Source: Paenibacillus solanacearum
GTDB lineage: Bacteria; Bacillota; Bacilli; Paenibacillales; NBRC-103111
Assembly (NCBI RefSeq): GCF_910593845.1
Contig: NZ_CAJVAS010000013.1
Span: 62,001-126,000, forward strand
Reading direction: 5' to 3'
DNA: 64,000 nucleotides
This document shows positions 35,813 through 44,573 of this stretch, in pieces. Under the pieces are notes generated by a model that worked only from the letters and a program-made list of their open reading frames with translations, did no database searches and was not told the origin of the DNA. Every line of letters begins with the position of its first letter. The stretch's first letter is position 1. The translations under genes and the position numbers were made by a program.

Positions 35813-36713
35813 ACGGCGTACAACCGCTTGGAACGTCTGGTTTGGCGTCCGGTACCGAATCCATCCGCTGTTCTCCATCGTGCTTCTGTTATCCGTGCTG
35901 ACCGGCTATTTTATCGAAATCGTTACGCTGTTCGGCATTGTCCTCATTCATGAGCTGGGGCATGTGGCCGCCGCCAAAGCCTTCGGCTGGCGGGTCACCG
36001 AGGTGCAGCTTCTGCCCTTCGGCGGGGTGGCGGTTGTGGAGGAAATGGGCGGCGTCTCCGTATGGGAGGATATTGCCGTAGCCTTGGCCGGACCGCTGCA
36101 GAACGTCTGGATGATGCTGGTTGGGTGGGTGTTGACGGCGACCGGTATCCTGCCCGCGGAATGGGGTCACTACTTCATCCAAGCCAATCTGCTGATCGCT
36201 CTGTTCAACCTGATGCCGGTGCTGCCGCTGGACGGCGGCAAGGTGATGCGCGCGCTTCTCTCCTTGTGGCTTCCATACCAGAGAACGATCCATCTCGCCG
36301 CCCTTACCAGCTTGATTTTGAGCGCCGCGTTTATCGTCATGAGCGCGCTTCACGTCATGACGGCCAAAGGCGGCATTCAGTTGAACTGGCTCATGATCGG
36401 TATATTCCTGCTATTCTCCAACTGGTATGAGTTCCGCGGGCTGCCCTACCATTTCATGCGCTTTTTGCTCAACCGGGAAGCCGGCTTGAAACGGTCGTGG
36501 ACCGAAGGGACGCTGGCCCGGCCGATTGTGGTGGGCGGCCGCAGACAAGTGGCGGATATTGTCAGGCTGTTTATGCGCGACCGCTACCATTTGGTGTATG
36601 TGCTTGACGACCGCGGCAGCATCAGGCATGTCGTACCCGAACGGGCGCTGCTGCAGCTGTATTTCAACGAGACGAAGCGGAGCCTTCCGTTATCCGATCT
36701 GTTCGCCGGTTAA
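35805..36713 (+). CDS. spoIVFB: SpoIVFB, site-2 intramembrane metalloprotease (M50B)
   Basis: Cleaves pro-sigma-K in the mother cell membrane. 302 residues from TTG 35805. The zinc motif HELGH has His49, Glu50 and His53; the third ligand is Asp143 in NLMPVLPLDGGK. About six membrane helices are followed by a C-terminal CBS domain (RRQVADIVRLFMRDRYHLVY) that senses adenine nucleotides in the Bacillus enzyme. It overlaps spoIVFA by eight bases. Confidence 0.94.
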   Translation: MIKRRTTAWNVWFGVRYRIHPLFSIVLLLSVLTGYFIEIVTLFGIVLIHELGHVAAAKAFGWRVTEVQLLPFGGVAVVEEMGGVSVWEDIAVALAGPLQNVWMMLVGWVLTATGILPAEWGHYFIQANLLIALFNLMPVLPLDGGKVMRALLSLWLPYQRTIHLAALTSLILSAAFIVMSALHVMTAKGGIQLNWLMIGIFLLFSNWYEFRGLPYHFMRFLLNREAGLKRSWTEGTLARPIVVGGRRQVADIVRLFMRDRYHLVYVLDDRGSIRHVVPERALLQLYFNETKRSLPLSDLFAG

Positions 36714-36739
36714 TCGCGGAGATTTTCGCCGCCGGAATG

Positions 36740-36748
36740 TGGTACAAT
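36740..36748 (+). promoter_or_regulatory. Extended -10 promoter before the RNase E/G gene
   Basis: TGG-TACAAT at 36740-36748, 22 bases ahead of the start codon. No -35 box stands out. Confidence 0.5.
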
Positions 36749-36769
36749 ATAGCCCGAGGTGTTGCTATC

Positions 36770-38005
36770 ATGAAGCGTATTGTTGTAAAGAGCGATGAAG
36801 CGCATACGGAGGTTGCCGTTCAGGAGAACGGAAAGCTCGTTGAATACTACAAAGGCTGGCGCGATCAAGGGCAATTGGCCGGCAATATTTATATCGGCCG
36901 GGTGGTGCGGGTGCTGCAAGGTATGCAGTCCGCCTTCGTAGACGTTGGCTTGGAGAAAAATGGATTTTTGTACATTGACGATTTGCTCCCGGCGCATCTC
37001 GACAAGCAGCCGAAGACGAAACCGCCGATTCATGATCTGGTAAAAGTCGGCCAGGAGCTGATGGTTCAGGTCGTTAAGGAGCCTGTCGGAACCAAGGGAG
37101 CCCGGCTTACGACCCACTATTCCATCCCCGGCCGTTTCGGTGTGTATATGCCTTATGCCGATTACGTCGGCGTTTCCCGCAAAATCGAAAGCGCGGCGGA
37201 CCGTGAACGGCTGAAGCGGTCTGCGGAACGACACTTGCGGCAGCAGGAAGGGTTTATCGTCCGAACCGCGGCGCTGGGCGAGACGGAAGAAGCGCTGGCG
37301 GCCGATCTGGAGGAACTGCGGGCGAGATGGCGGCAGTTGGAGCTGGCCGCAGAAGCGGCGGGGGACGTTCCCCGCAAAATTCATTCCGACTTGCAAATGC
37401 TGCCGAGGCTTGTTCGGGACTTGTTCCGTGACGACGTGCAGGAGCTGATCGTTGATTCCAGTGAAGTGCTTAGCGAGATCCAATCGTATATCGCCGTTCC
37501 CGGCGCCCAGCCGAGGACCGGCCGGCTTAAGCTGGAAACCGGAGCGGACTTGATGCAAACGTATGACGTCATCCGGCAGCTCGAGATCGGGCTCAAACGG
37601 AAAGTATGGCTCGATAACGGCTCGTACCTGATCGTGGACCGGACGGAGGCGCTCACGGTGTTCGATGTGAATACAGGCAAATATACGGGATCGGTCGACC
37701 TCGAGCAAACCGTATTCGATACGAATTTGGAAGCGGCACGGGAAATCGCAAGGCTTCTCCGGCTTCGGGATATCGGCGGGCTGATCATTATCGATTTCAT
37801 CGATATGGAATCCGAGGACAGGCGTCAGCAAGTATTGGATGAGCTTGTGCGCGAGTCGCGAAAAGACCGGACCAAAACGGTCGTCGTCGGCTGGACGAAG
37901 CTTGGGCTGGTCGAGCTGACCCGCAAAAAAGTAAGGGACAGCATTGAGTCGACGGTGCCGGAGCCGTGTGCGACATGCGGCGGCAGCGGGCTCGTGATCC
38001 GCTAA
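36770..38005 (+). CDS. Ribonuclease E/G family endoribonuclease
   Basis: A 5'-end-sensing endoribonuclease of the RNase G type, 411 residues. An S1-like domain lies at the N-terminus (IYIGRVVRVLQGMQSAFVDVGLEKNGFLY). The catalytic metal aspartates are in LTVFDVNTGKYTG and LIIIDFIDM. The Zn-link cysteines appear right at the C-terminus (EPCATCGGSG), so there is no RNase E-type scaffold tail. B. subtilis lacks this enzyme and uses RNase Y and J; here it sits between spoIVFB and rplU. GAGGTG precedes ATG 36770; an upstream in-frame ATG at 36737 overlaps the promoter. Confidence 0.92.
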   Translation: MKRIVVKSDEAHTEVAVQENGKLVEYYKGWRDQGQLAGNIYIGRVVRVLQGMQSAFVDVGLEKNGFLYIDDLLPAHLDKQPKTKPPIHDLVKVGQELMVQVVKEPVGTKGARLTTHYSIPGRFGVYMPYADYVGVSRKIESAADRERLKRSAERHLRQQEGFIVRTAALGETEEALAADLEELRARWRQLELAAEAAGDVPRKIHSDLQMLPRLVRDLFRDDVQELIVDSSEVLSEIQSYIAVPGAQPRTGRLKLETGADLMQTYDVIRQLEIGLKRKVWLDNGSYLIVDRTEALTVFDVNTGKYTGSVDLEQTVFDTNLEAAREIARLLRLRDIGGLIIIDFIDMESEDRRQQVLDELVRESRKDRTKTVVVGWTKLGLVELTRKKVRDSIESTVPEPCATCGGSGLVIR

Positions 38006-38062
38006 CGCGGCGACGAGCATCCATATGCTGCGGTTCGAGTGGATGAATGGTCAATAAATGAG

Positions 38063-38092
38063 TTGATTTTCATAGGCTACCTGTGGTAAACT
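38063..38092 (+). promoter_or_regulatory. Promoter of rplU
   Basis: TTGATT (38063-38068), 18-base spacer, TAAACT (38087-38092). It yields a leader of about 200 nucleotides before rplU. Confidence 0.6.
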
Positions 38093-38099
38093 GTTTTAG

Positions 38100-38290
38100 C
38101 GCGTGTTGCTAAGCACATGCTGTAACCGCACGAAGCGGGTAACGTTGCAATGGATACATAAGGGAACCAAATGTCAGTTGTCAACAACGTTGCAACTGCT
38201 ACCTAAGGAAACCTATGTGCGTTGTCAATCTGAAGTGCTTGTCCTTTCGGTCAAGCCACCTGGCTTTAGGCGAGTCTGAGATATGAGGAG
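38100..38290 (+). ncRNA. Ribosomal protein L21 leader (candidate autoregulatory RNA)
   Basis: A leader of about 200 nt before rplU. Bacillales are known to carry an L21 leader at this site that is thought to bind L21 or respond to its level. I place it by position and structure, not by a sequence match. It contains short hairpins (GTTGCTAAGCACATGC near 38105; GTCCTTTCGGTCAAGCC near 38240) and the tandem duplication listed separately. Confidence 0.5.
38141..38228 (+). repeat. Tandem direct repeat, 44 + 43 nt, inside the rplU leader
   Basis: Unit A (38141-38184) and unit B (38186-38228) both begin AACGTTGCAA and end GTTGTCAA, with shared TAC, TAAGG, AACC and ATGT blocks in order. By eye, 35 of 44 aligned positions match with one gap. 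One base separates the units. Confidence 0.85.
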
Positions 38291-38298
38291 GTGCAGCA

Positions 38299-38610
38299 AT
38301 GTACGCAATTATTGAAACAGGTGGAAAGCAATACAAAGTTCAGGAAGGCGATGTCGTTTACATCGAGAAACTGACTGCTGGCGAAGGTGAGTCCGTAACG
38401 TTTGACCGCGTGTTGGCCGTTTCCAAAGAAGGCGGTCTCGTGGTAGGCGCTCCGACCGTTTCCGGCGCTTCCGTGTCCGGTAAAGTGGAAAAGCACGGCA
38501 AAGGCGAGAAAATCATCGTTTTCAAATACAAAGCGAAGAAAAACTATCGTCGCAAGCAAGGTCATCGTCAGCCTTACACCAAAGTTGTGATCGAGAAGAT
38601 CCAAGGCTAA
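38299..38610 (+). CDS. rplU: 50S ribosomal protein L21
   Basis: 103 residues starting [18 protein letters not shown], the family hallmark, and ending with the basic motif [28 protein letters not shown] lies upstream of ATG 38299. It heads rplU-prp-rpmA, the order conserved in Firmicutes. Confidence 0.98.
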   Translation: MYAIIETGGKQYKVQEGDVVYIEKLTAGEGESVTFDRVLAVSKEGGLVVGAPTVSGASVSGKVEKHGKGEKIIVFKYKAKKNYRRKQGHRQPYTKVVIEKIQG

Positions 38611-38613
38611 TCC

Positions 38614-38949
38614 ATGATTCGCGCTACGATCAAACGTAGGGACGATGGACGGATAGAGCGCTTTGGCGTTGAAGGTCATGCGTTATTCGACGAATCGGGC
38701 AAAGATATCGTTTGCGCCGGCGTCTCGGCCGTGACCGTGGGCACCGTGAATGCCGTCGAGGCTTTGACCGGCCTGGAGCTGAAGACCCGCATGAAGCATG
38801 GACTGCTTCAAGTGGAGGTTCCGGCTGTGTCCGATGCGAAGACGGAAGAGAAAGTACAGCTGCTGCTCGAAGCGATGACAGTCATGCTGCAATCGATTGA
38901 ACAATCGTATGGTGCATATATAAAACTGCAAGATCCAAACAAGAAGTAA
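38614..38949 (+). CDS. prp: Ribosomal-processing cysteine protease Prp (YsxB)
   Basis: Removes the N-terminal extension of L27, which is essential in Firmicutes that carry it. 111 residues. The catalytic dyad is His22 (EGHA) and Cys34 (DIVCAGVSAV), the same numbers as in Staphylococcus. It lies three bases after rplU and 14 before rpmA, whose product has the matching cleavage sequence. Confidence 0.95.
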   Translation: MIRATIKRRDDGRIERFGVEGHALFDESGKDIVCAGVSAVTVGTVNAVEALTGLELKTRMKHGLLQVEVPAVSDAKTEEKVQLLLEAMTVMLQSIEQSYGAYIKLQDPNKK

Positions 38950-38963
38950 GGAGGTAGACAGAC

Positions 38964-39275
38964 ATGTTGCAATTGAATCTTCAATTGTTCGCATCCAAGA
39001 AGGGTGTAGGCTCCACGAAGAACGGTCGTGACAGTATCGCGAAGCGCCTGGGCGTGAAGCGCGCCGACGGCCAAACCGTAACGGCGGGCAGCATCCTGGT
39101 TCGTCAGCGCGGTACGAAAATCCATCCGGGCAATAACGTGGGCATTGGATCCGACGATACACTTTTTGCCAAGGTCGAAGGCGTTGTGAAGTTCGAGCGT
39201 TTGGGCCGTGACCGCAAAAAAGTGAGCGTCTACCCTGCTGCCGCTGCGCCGGTAGCTGCCGCGGTAGAATTGTAA
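38964..39275 (+). CDS. rpmA: 50S ribosomal protein L27 with cleavable N-terminal extension
   Basis: 103 residues. The N-terminus [17 protein letters not shown] carries the Firmicute extension; Prp cuts after LQLF to expose ASKKG. The core motif [20 protein letters not shown] follows. The C-terminal [13 protein letters not shown] is a slightly longer Ala-rich tail than usual. TAAGGAGG precedes ATG 38964. A terminator follows. Confidence 0.98.
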   Translation: MLQLNLQLFASKKGVGSTKNGRDSIAKRLGVKRADGQTVTAGSILVRQRGTKIHPGNNVGIGSDDTLFAKVEGVVKFERLGRDRKKVSVYPAAAAPVAAAVEL

Positions 39276-39288
39276 TACACGTCACCGA

Positions 39289-39323
39289 GAACCCTGGCGA
39301 GATAACATCGCTGGGGTTTTTTT
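39289..39323 (+). terminator. Intrinsic terminator after rpmA
   Basis: AACCCTGGCGA pairs with TCGCTGGGGTT (G-T pairs allowed), followed by seven T. Confidence 0.88.
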
Positions 39324-39452
39324 GCGTCAAACGAGCAGATCGCCATGTTTTTGCATGAACTCGACGTACCAATGCTGTCCCGGACCTAGGCAGCAAAGCC
39401 GTTATCGGCATAGGCTTGTTTCTGGAAAATATGTGTACTTCTCCATTGCGCG

Positions 39453-39461
39453 TGCTATACT
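39453..39461 (+). promoter_or_regulatory. Extended -10 promoter of spo0B
   Basis: TGC-TATACT at 39453-39461, about 44 bases before the start codon. No clear -35 box is seen. Confidence 0.55.
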
Positions 39462-39504
39462 GTTATAGATGCAATGGCAAAGCTGGGATGAGAGAGGTAA
39501 GGGA

Positions 39505-40146
39505 ATGACGACGAATAACGATGGTCGTATGACCGAAGGGAAATCTCGGATCCAGAACGAACAAACGTTGGCCGGGGGAGAACTGCCGGAACCGTCCGAT
39601 GCGGACCTTCGTTTGCTGCGCTTGTTTAACCATTACAGACATGATTGGATGAATGACCTTCAGATGGTCATGGGCTATATCCAATTGAAAAAAGTTGATA
39701 AATTATCGGATTTAATGGAAAAAATAAAAGAGAAGGTCCGCGTGGAAAGCTGCGTATCCAAGCTGGGCATTCCTTCGTTGATCGTGTACTTGTTGTCCTT
39801 CCAGGCGGAGGTGAAGGAGCTTCAGCTTCTGATCCGGCTTGAGGAGGAGATTCATCTTCATAAATACCGGCACGCAGCGGTCGCCGAGCAATGGATTATA
39901 TCGGTGCTCGACAGCTTCAAGCGGGAAGCAGAAGATTCGACGGAGATGCAAAATTCGGTGATTTTGCGATTGGCCAAAGAAGCGGATGGCTTGCGACTGA
40001 TAGCGGAGTACGAGGGAGCTTATGAGCCGGAACGGATGCAAGCGTCCGTGAAGAAACTGCGAAGCGGTTTGCCGGAGCGCTGCGGTGTCGGATCGGAAGC
40101 GAGCTACGGCGAAAGCCGGGTGATTTGGACCATCCATTTGACATAG
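39505..40146 (+). CDS. spo0B: Spo0B-like sporulation phosphotransferase
   Basis: Relays phosphate from Spo0F to Spo0A in the phosphorelay that commits cells to sporulation. 213 residues. The helical hairpin motif LFNHYRHDWMNDLQMVMGYI contains the phospho-accepting histidine in RHDWMN. A degenerate histidine-kinase-like C-terminal domain lacks ATP-binding boxes. The position between rpmA and obg is the same as in B. subtilis. ATG 39505 follows GAGAGGTAAGGGA. The first 45 residues are polar and not obviously part of the fold. Confidence 0.88.
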   Translation: MTTNNDGRMTEGKSRIQNEQTLAGGELPEPSDADLRLLRLFNHYRHDWMNDLQMVMGYIQLKKVDKLSDLMEKIKEKVRVESCVSKLGIPSLIVYLLSFQAEVKELQLLIRLEEEIHLHKYRHAAVAEQWIISVLDSFKREAEDSTEMQNSVILRLAKEADGLRLIAEYEGAYEPERMQASVKKLRSGLPERCGVGSEASYGESRVIWTIHLT

Positions 40147-40162
40147 CGGCATTGATACATAA

Positions 40163-41473
<1,311 letters not shown>

Positions 41474-41510
41474 TTTTGGCGGACAGCATCTCGCGTTTCG
41501 CCTAAAATAA

Positions 41511-41555
41511 AAAAACAGCAGCGGCCTGAAGCGTAGGTCGTTGCTGTTTTTTTTT
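41511..41555 (+). terminator. Intrinsic terminator after obg
   Basis: AACAGCAGCGGCCT pairs with AGGTCGTTGCTGTT around a short loop, followed by nine T. Confidence 0.9.
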
Positions 41556-41919
41556 ATAGCGAGGGCCGGAAGTGAACGGCAGAAGTGCGCGCAAGGGCGA
41601 AGGAGAAGCAAAGCGGCGTGCTGGCGAAGGGGCGGTGGCGTAAGCGATGAATGGCGCGTCAGACCGATGCACGGGCACGGAGAAACGAAGTCGTATAAGC
41701 AGGCGAAAGCCGGTGACGCAGGCGATGAAGGGTGCGCTGGGGTGATGGTGGGCGTCAGAAAAAACGGTGGAGAAGTTGGCCGACGATCATATGGTAGCTC
41801 TGGATGACCGAGCTGATGCTAGTGGAGCAGCTTGGAAAAAGAACAGGGCAAAAGCTGCTATTTATAGCCCCAATCCAACTCAATTCGTCAATGAAACAGC
41901 ATTTTATCCATTTAATGAA

Positions 41920-41967
41920 CCAAAACCTACTATTCGAAGGGCTTACCCTCTGAATAGTAGGTTTTGG
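41920..41967. repeat. Perfect 16-bp inverted repeat (hairpin)
   Basis: CCAAAACCTACTATTC (41920-41935) and its exact complement (41952-41967) enclose an inner AGGG-CTTA-CCCT hairpin. No T-run follows on either strand, though the stem itself carries a T4 block. Confidence 0.75.
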
Positions 41968-42189
41968 CAATTATACGGCTAATTTTTGAGGTTATTAACA
42001 AAAAATAGTCCGGTTATTCCAACAAACAATTGTATTCGGGCTACTGCTGCTACGAATGACGCATCCTGACCAACTTTACTTCGAAGTGGGGAAATTTGTT
42101 ATGATCATCACAAATACACGAATGTTTAGTTGCCTAGCGCAGAAGAAGCAATTACTGTTTATGGAGAAACTGTCCGTCAGCCATATCAG

Positions 42190-42395
42190 ATCGTTGAGTG
42201 GGCTATGTCATCGTCACGATGTTCAGCATCACATCGTTGAGCGGCTATTATCTCGTCACGACCATAACGTCGAGTCGTCAATGTGATCAACACGGCCCAC
42301 CACCGTATCGTTGAATCACCATTCGTCACGCCGGCCAGCATCACGCCGTTGAGTCACCATTACCATCGTCACGGGATCCGTCAATATCGCTGAAC
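42190..42395 (+). repeat. Degenerate tandem-like repeat, about 40-bp period, six units
   Basis: ATCGTTGAGT-like starts occur at 42190, 42233, 42269 (poor), 42307, 42345 and 42386. Each is usually followed about 20 bases later by ATCGTCACG (42210, 42252, 42322, 42365). Spacing is 36-43 bases and not a multiple of three, so it is unlikely to encode a peptide repeat. Confidence 0.6.
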
Positions 42396-42444
42396 AGACA
42401 CCCGCACCATCATCTATCAACCGTCACCATCGAACCACCAATCA

Positions 42445-43242
42445 TCAAACCGTCACCCATGCACGGTTGCTGCGCCAATGCACATCGACCGGTGTCTCGA
42501 AAAATCCGCTCAAAAGATCGGGCGTAAGCAGCTTCGATGTTTCTCCGGCCCCGTACACTTCGCCTCTTCGCAGAAGAAGCGTGTGACGGAAGATCGGTAG
42601 AATCTCTTCCGTATGGTGGGTCACAAACAATATTGTAGGCGCATCGGCGCCGGCGGCGAGCTGATCGACTCCCGACAGCAGCGTTTCGCGGGAGAACAGG
42701 TCGAGCCCGTTGCAGGGCTCGTCCAGTATGAGCAGCCGCGGAGAAGCCATGAGCGCGCGTGCGATCAGTACCTTCTGCTTTTCGCCTTGGGAGCAGGTGA
42801 TGTAAGGGCGATCCCACAGCTTTTTGCAGCCGAGCTGTTCCATCAGCGCAGCCGCATGATCATAGTCGCCTGCTTCCGGGCGGTCGTACAGTCCGATGGT
42901 CGCGTATTTGCCACTGAGCACGACGTCCTGGGTAAGGTCTCTGCCGTACAGCTTTTCCTGCAGCGAGGAGCTGACCCAGCCGATCGACTTGCGAAGCTCG
43001 CGAAGATCGATCGTTCCGAACGCTTCGGTAAGCACGCTGACCGTCCCGGTGGTCGGCCAAATATAGCCGTTGATTATATTGAGCAGCGTCGTTTTGCCGG
43101 AGCCGTTCAGCCCGAGGATCGCCCAATGCTCCTGTTTGCGAACTTGCCACGATACGTCGTTCAGCAGTGTTTTGTTTTCTCTGCGATATGTCGCCGATTG
43201 AATGTCGATAACCAGCCGTTTCCCAAATTCGTCTGATGACAT
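42445..43242 (-). CDS. ABC transporter ATP-binding protein (YlmA-like)
   Basis: A stand-alone ABC ATPase of 265 residues. Walker A is GLNGSGKTT, the signature loop is the atypical TCSQGEKQKVLIARAL (replacing LSGGQ), Walker B is LLILDEPCNGLDL and the switch histidine is in FVTHHTEEI. It resembles YlmA/ModF-like ATPases rather than a classical importer. No permease gene is adjacent. Start chosen at 43242, because AAAGGT abuts the earlier ATG at 43251 but is nine bases from this one. It lies downstream of the Nudix gene on the same strand, with a terminator between. Confidence 0.9.
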   Translation of the reverse strand: MSSDEFGKRLVIDIQSATYRRENKTLLNDVSWQVRKQEHWAILGLNGSGKTTLLNIINGYIWPTTGTVSVLTEAFGTIDLRELRKSIGWVSSSLQEKLYGRDLTQDVVLSGKYATIGLYDRPEAGDYDHAAALMEQLGCKKLWDRPYITCSQGEKQKVLIARALMASPRLLILDEPCNGLDLFSRETLLSGVDQLAAGADAPTILFVTHHTEEILPIFRHTLLLRRGEVYGAGETSKLLTPDLLSGFFETPVDVHWRSNRAWVTV

Positions 43243-43340
43243 GTTGATCATACCTTTCGATATAATTTGTATGTACTACTATATCAGATTTTGCCCCGGT
43301 AGGGCTTCTTTTTTTAAAATTAAACTATTATTTTTCGATA

Positions 43341-43386
43341 AAAATATAAAATGCCCCGCTCCGTCCTCTTGGATCGGCGAGGCATT
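43341..43386 (-). terminator. Intrinsic terminator after the Nudix gene
   Basis: On the minus strand AATGCC...GATCC/GGA...GGCATT forms a stem followed by the T-rich TTTATATTTTTATCG. Confidence 0.75.
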
Positions 43387-43424
43387 ATGCTGCAGCTTGC
43401 GCTGCACAACGACAAGCATACAAA

Positions 43425-43928
43425 TTAAAGTTGGCGCGGATCGATCAGCTCGGTCCAGTGTACGGCCGGTCTGCCATCCCCCGCGTAGCCTGCGGTGCCT
43501 ACCCATATATGCTCGGAAGGACCATGTTCGAAATAATGGGCGAGCAGCGTATGAAAAATAAACGGGATGTTGCGATGCAGCACCTGGTCCCGGGCGATCC
43601 AGTGAAGCTCGCCTTCATCCGTTAAGGATACATTGCGCCGGGGCGTGTAAGCTGTATAAATAAATTGCTGCCGGACTTCCTGCTGATTGAGCCGCAGAAG
43701 AATGTACTGGAGATGCAGATCGGCAATTTCCTCCGGCAGCAGTCCCGTCTCTTCGTGGATCTCGCGAAGCACGGCTTTCTCCGGATCGCCGATCTCTTCC
43801 GGCTCCAGATGGCCTCCGACAGCAGCCCACATGCCGGGGTTTAGCGTACGGTGCGGCGAGCGCTTCATCATCAGCATATCGTTGCCGTTAAACAGCATGG
43901 CAGCAGCCATAATGCGAGCTCTGATCAC
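43425..43928 (-). CDS. Nudix hydrolase
   Basis: Probably hydrolyses a nucleoside diphosphate derivative; the substrate is unknown. 167 residues from GTG 43928, with AAAAGGAG upstream; an ATG 27 bases earlier lacks a site. The Nudix box reads GGHLEPEEIGDPEKAVLREI followed by HEETGL. It has two more residues than the canonical GX5EX7REUXEEXGU spacing, a small irregularity in an otherwise complete catalytic helix. Single-gene unit, opposite in orientation to the pheB operon. Confidence 0.9.
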   Translation of the reverse strand: MIRARIMAAAMLFNGNDMLMMKRSPHRTLNPGMWAAVGGHLEPEEIGDPEKAVLREIHEETGLLPEEIADLHLQYILLRLNQQEVRQQFIYTAYTPRRNVSLTDEGELHWIARDQVLHRNIPFIFHTLLAHYFEHGPSEHIWVGTAGYAGDGRPAVHWTELIDPRQL

Positions 43929-44002
43929 AGGGGTTCTCTCCTTTTTTGGCGGCATGATGCGTACTTGAAACTACTTTATCACATTTTATATAACAAAGCC
44001 TA

Positions 44003-44032
44003 TTGCGGGATCGATCCGGTTTGCGATATAAT
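44003..44032 (+). promoter_or_regulatory. Promoter of the pheB-hom-thrB-pheA operon
   Basis: TTGCGG (44003-44008), 18-base spacer, TATAAT (44027-44032), about 45 bases before the pheB start. Confidence 0.7.
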
Positions 44033-44077
44033 GTCCACTAGGTAAAAACAATCGTCTTTTTAGAGAGGACTGTTAAA

Positions 44078-44551
44078 GTGCCGGACAAAGATGCAACGCA
44101 GGGAATACCGGTAGGGTCGGAGCGTTACTACTTGGTGCGTGAGGACATTTTGCCGGAAGCGCTGATCAAGACGATCCAGGCCAAGGAACTGCTTGCCCGG
44201 GGCGAGGTCAAAACGATCCACGAAGCGGTCGAGCAGGTAGAGCTGAGCCGCAGCGCTTTTTATAAATACAAGGACGGCATCTTTCCACTCAGCAAGCTGG
44301 ATCGCGAACGCATCGTGACCATCTCGATGGATCTGGAGCATCGCTCGGGCATTTTATCGAGAGTGCTTGCGATGATCGCGGGGCTGGAAGGCAATGTGCT
44401 GACGATTCATCAGACGATCCCGCTGCAAGGCGTGGCGAACGTCGTTATTTCCGTAGAAACGTCATTGATGGAGGAAAGCGTCGCTGTGCTGTTGGACAAA
44501 CTGCGCCGGCAAGACGGCGTCACCCGTGCTACGTTGGTCGGGCAGGGGTAA
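44078..44551 (+). CDS. pheB: ACT domain protein PheB (UPF0735 family)
   Basis: 157 residues. The N-terminal part looks like a helix-turn-helix regulator (TIHEAVEQVELSRSAFYKYK). The C-terminal ACT domain (ISMDLEHRSGILSRVLAMIA) should bind an amino acid. In B. subtilis pheB precedes pheA; here hom and thrB lie between, which suggests a regulatory role over threonine or phenylalanine synthesis, but no function is proven. GTG 44078 follows AGAGAGGA. Confidence 0.9.
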   Translation: MPDKDATQGIPVGSERYYLVREDILPEALIKTIQAKELLARGEVKTIHEAVEQVELSRSAFYKYKDGIFPLSKLDRERIVTISMDLEHRSGILSRVLAMIAGLEGNVLTIHQTIPLQGVANVVISVETSLMEESVAVLLDKLRRQDGVTRATLVGQG

Positions 44552-44573
44552 AATACACTAGGAGGTTATGCGC

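Larger units (their letters stand above)
41556..42444. other. Gene-free interval of about 890 bp with hairpins and degenerate repeats
   Basis: No open frame here has a credible start, binding site or family. The first 200 bases are purine-rich (AGGCGAAAG, GGTGACGCAGGCGATGAAGG); the middle is AT-richer. It holds a short AGCAGCTT/AAGCTGCT hairpin (41826-41859), a strong hairpin (41920-41967) and a run of degenerate repeats (42190-42395). It may be remnants of lost genes or mobile DNA; no transposase trace was seen. Confidence 0.5.

Noticed and set aside
41541..41982. Two small plus-strand frames (88 and 71 codons) after obg
   Set aside because: The first starts inside the obg terminator, the second runs through the 16-bp hairpin; neither has a ribosome binding site or homology I recognise.
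42190..42395. Possible CRISPR array
   Set aside because: Units are poorly conserved, spacing varies from 36 to 43, no repeat is exact, and no cas gene is nearby.
42445..43928. A complete ABC transporter or Nudix-linked system
   Set aside because: No permease or binding protein gene adjoins the ATPase, and a terminator separates it from the Nudix gene; there is no evidence that they work together.
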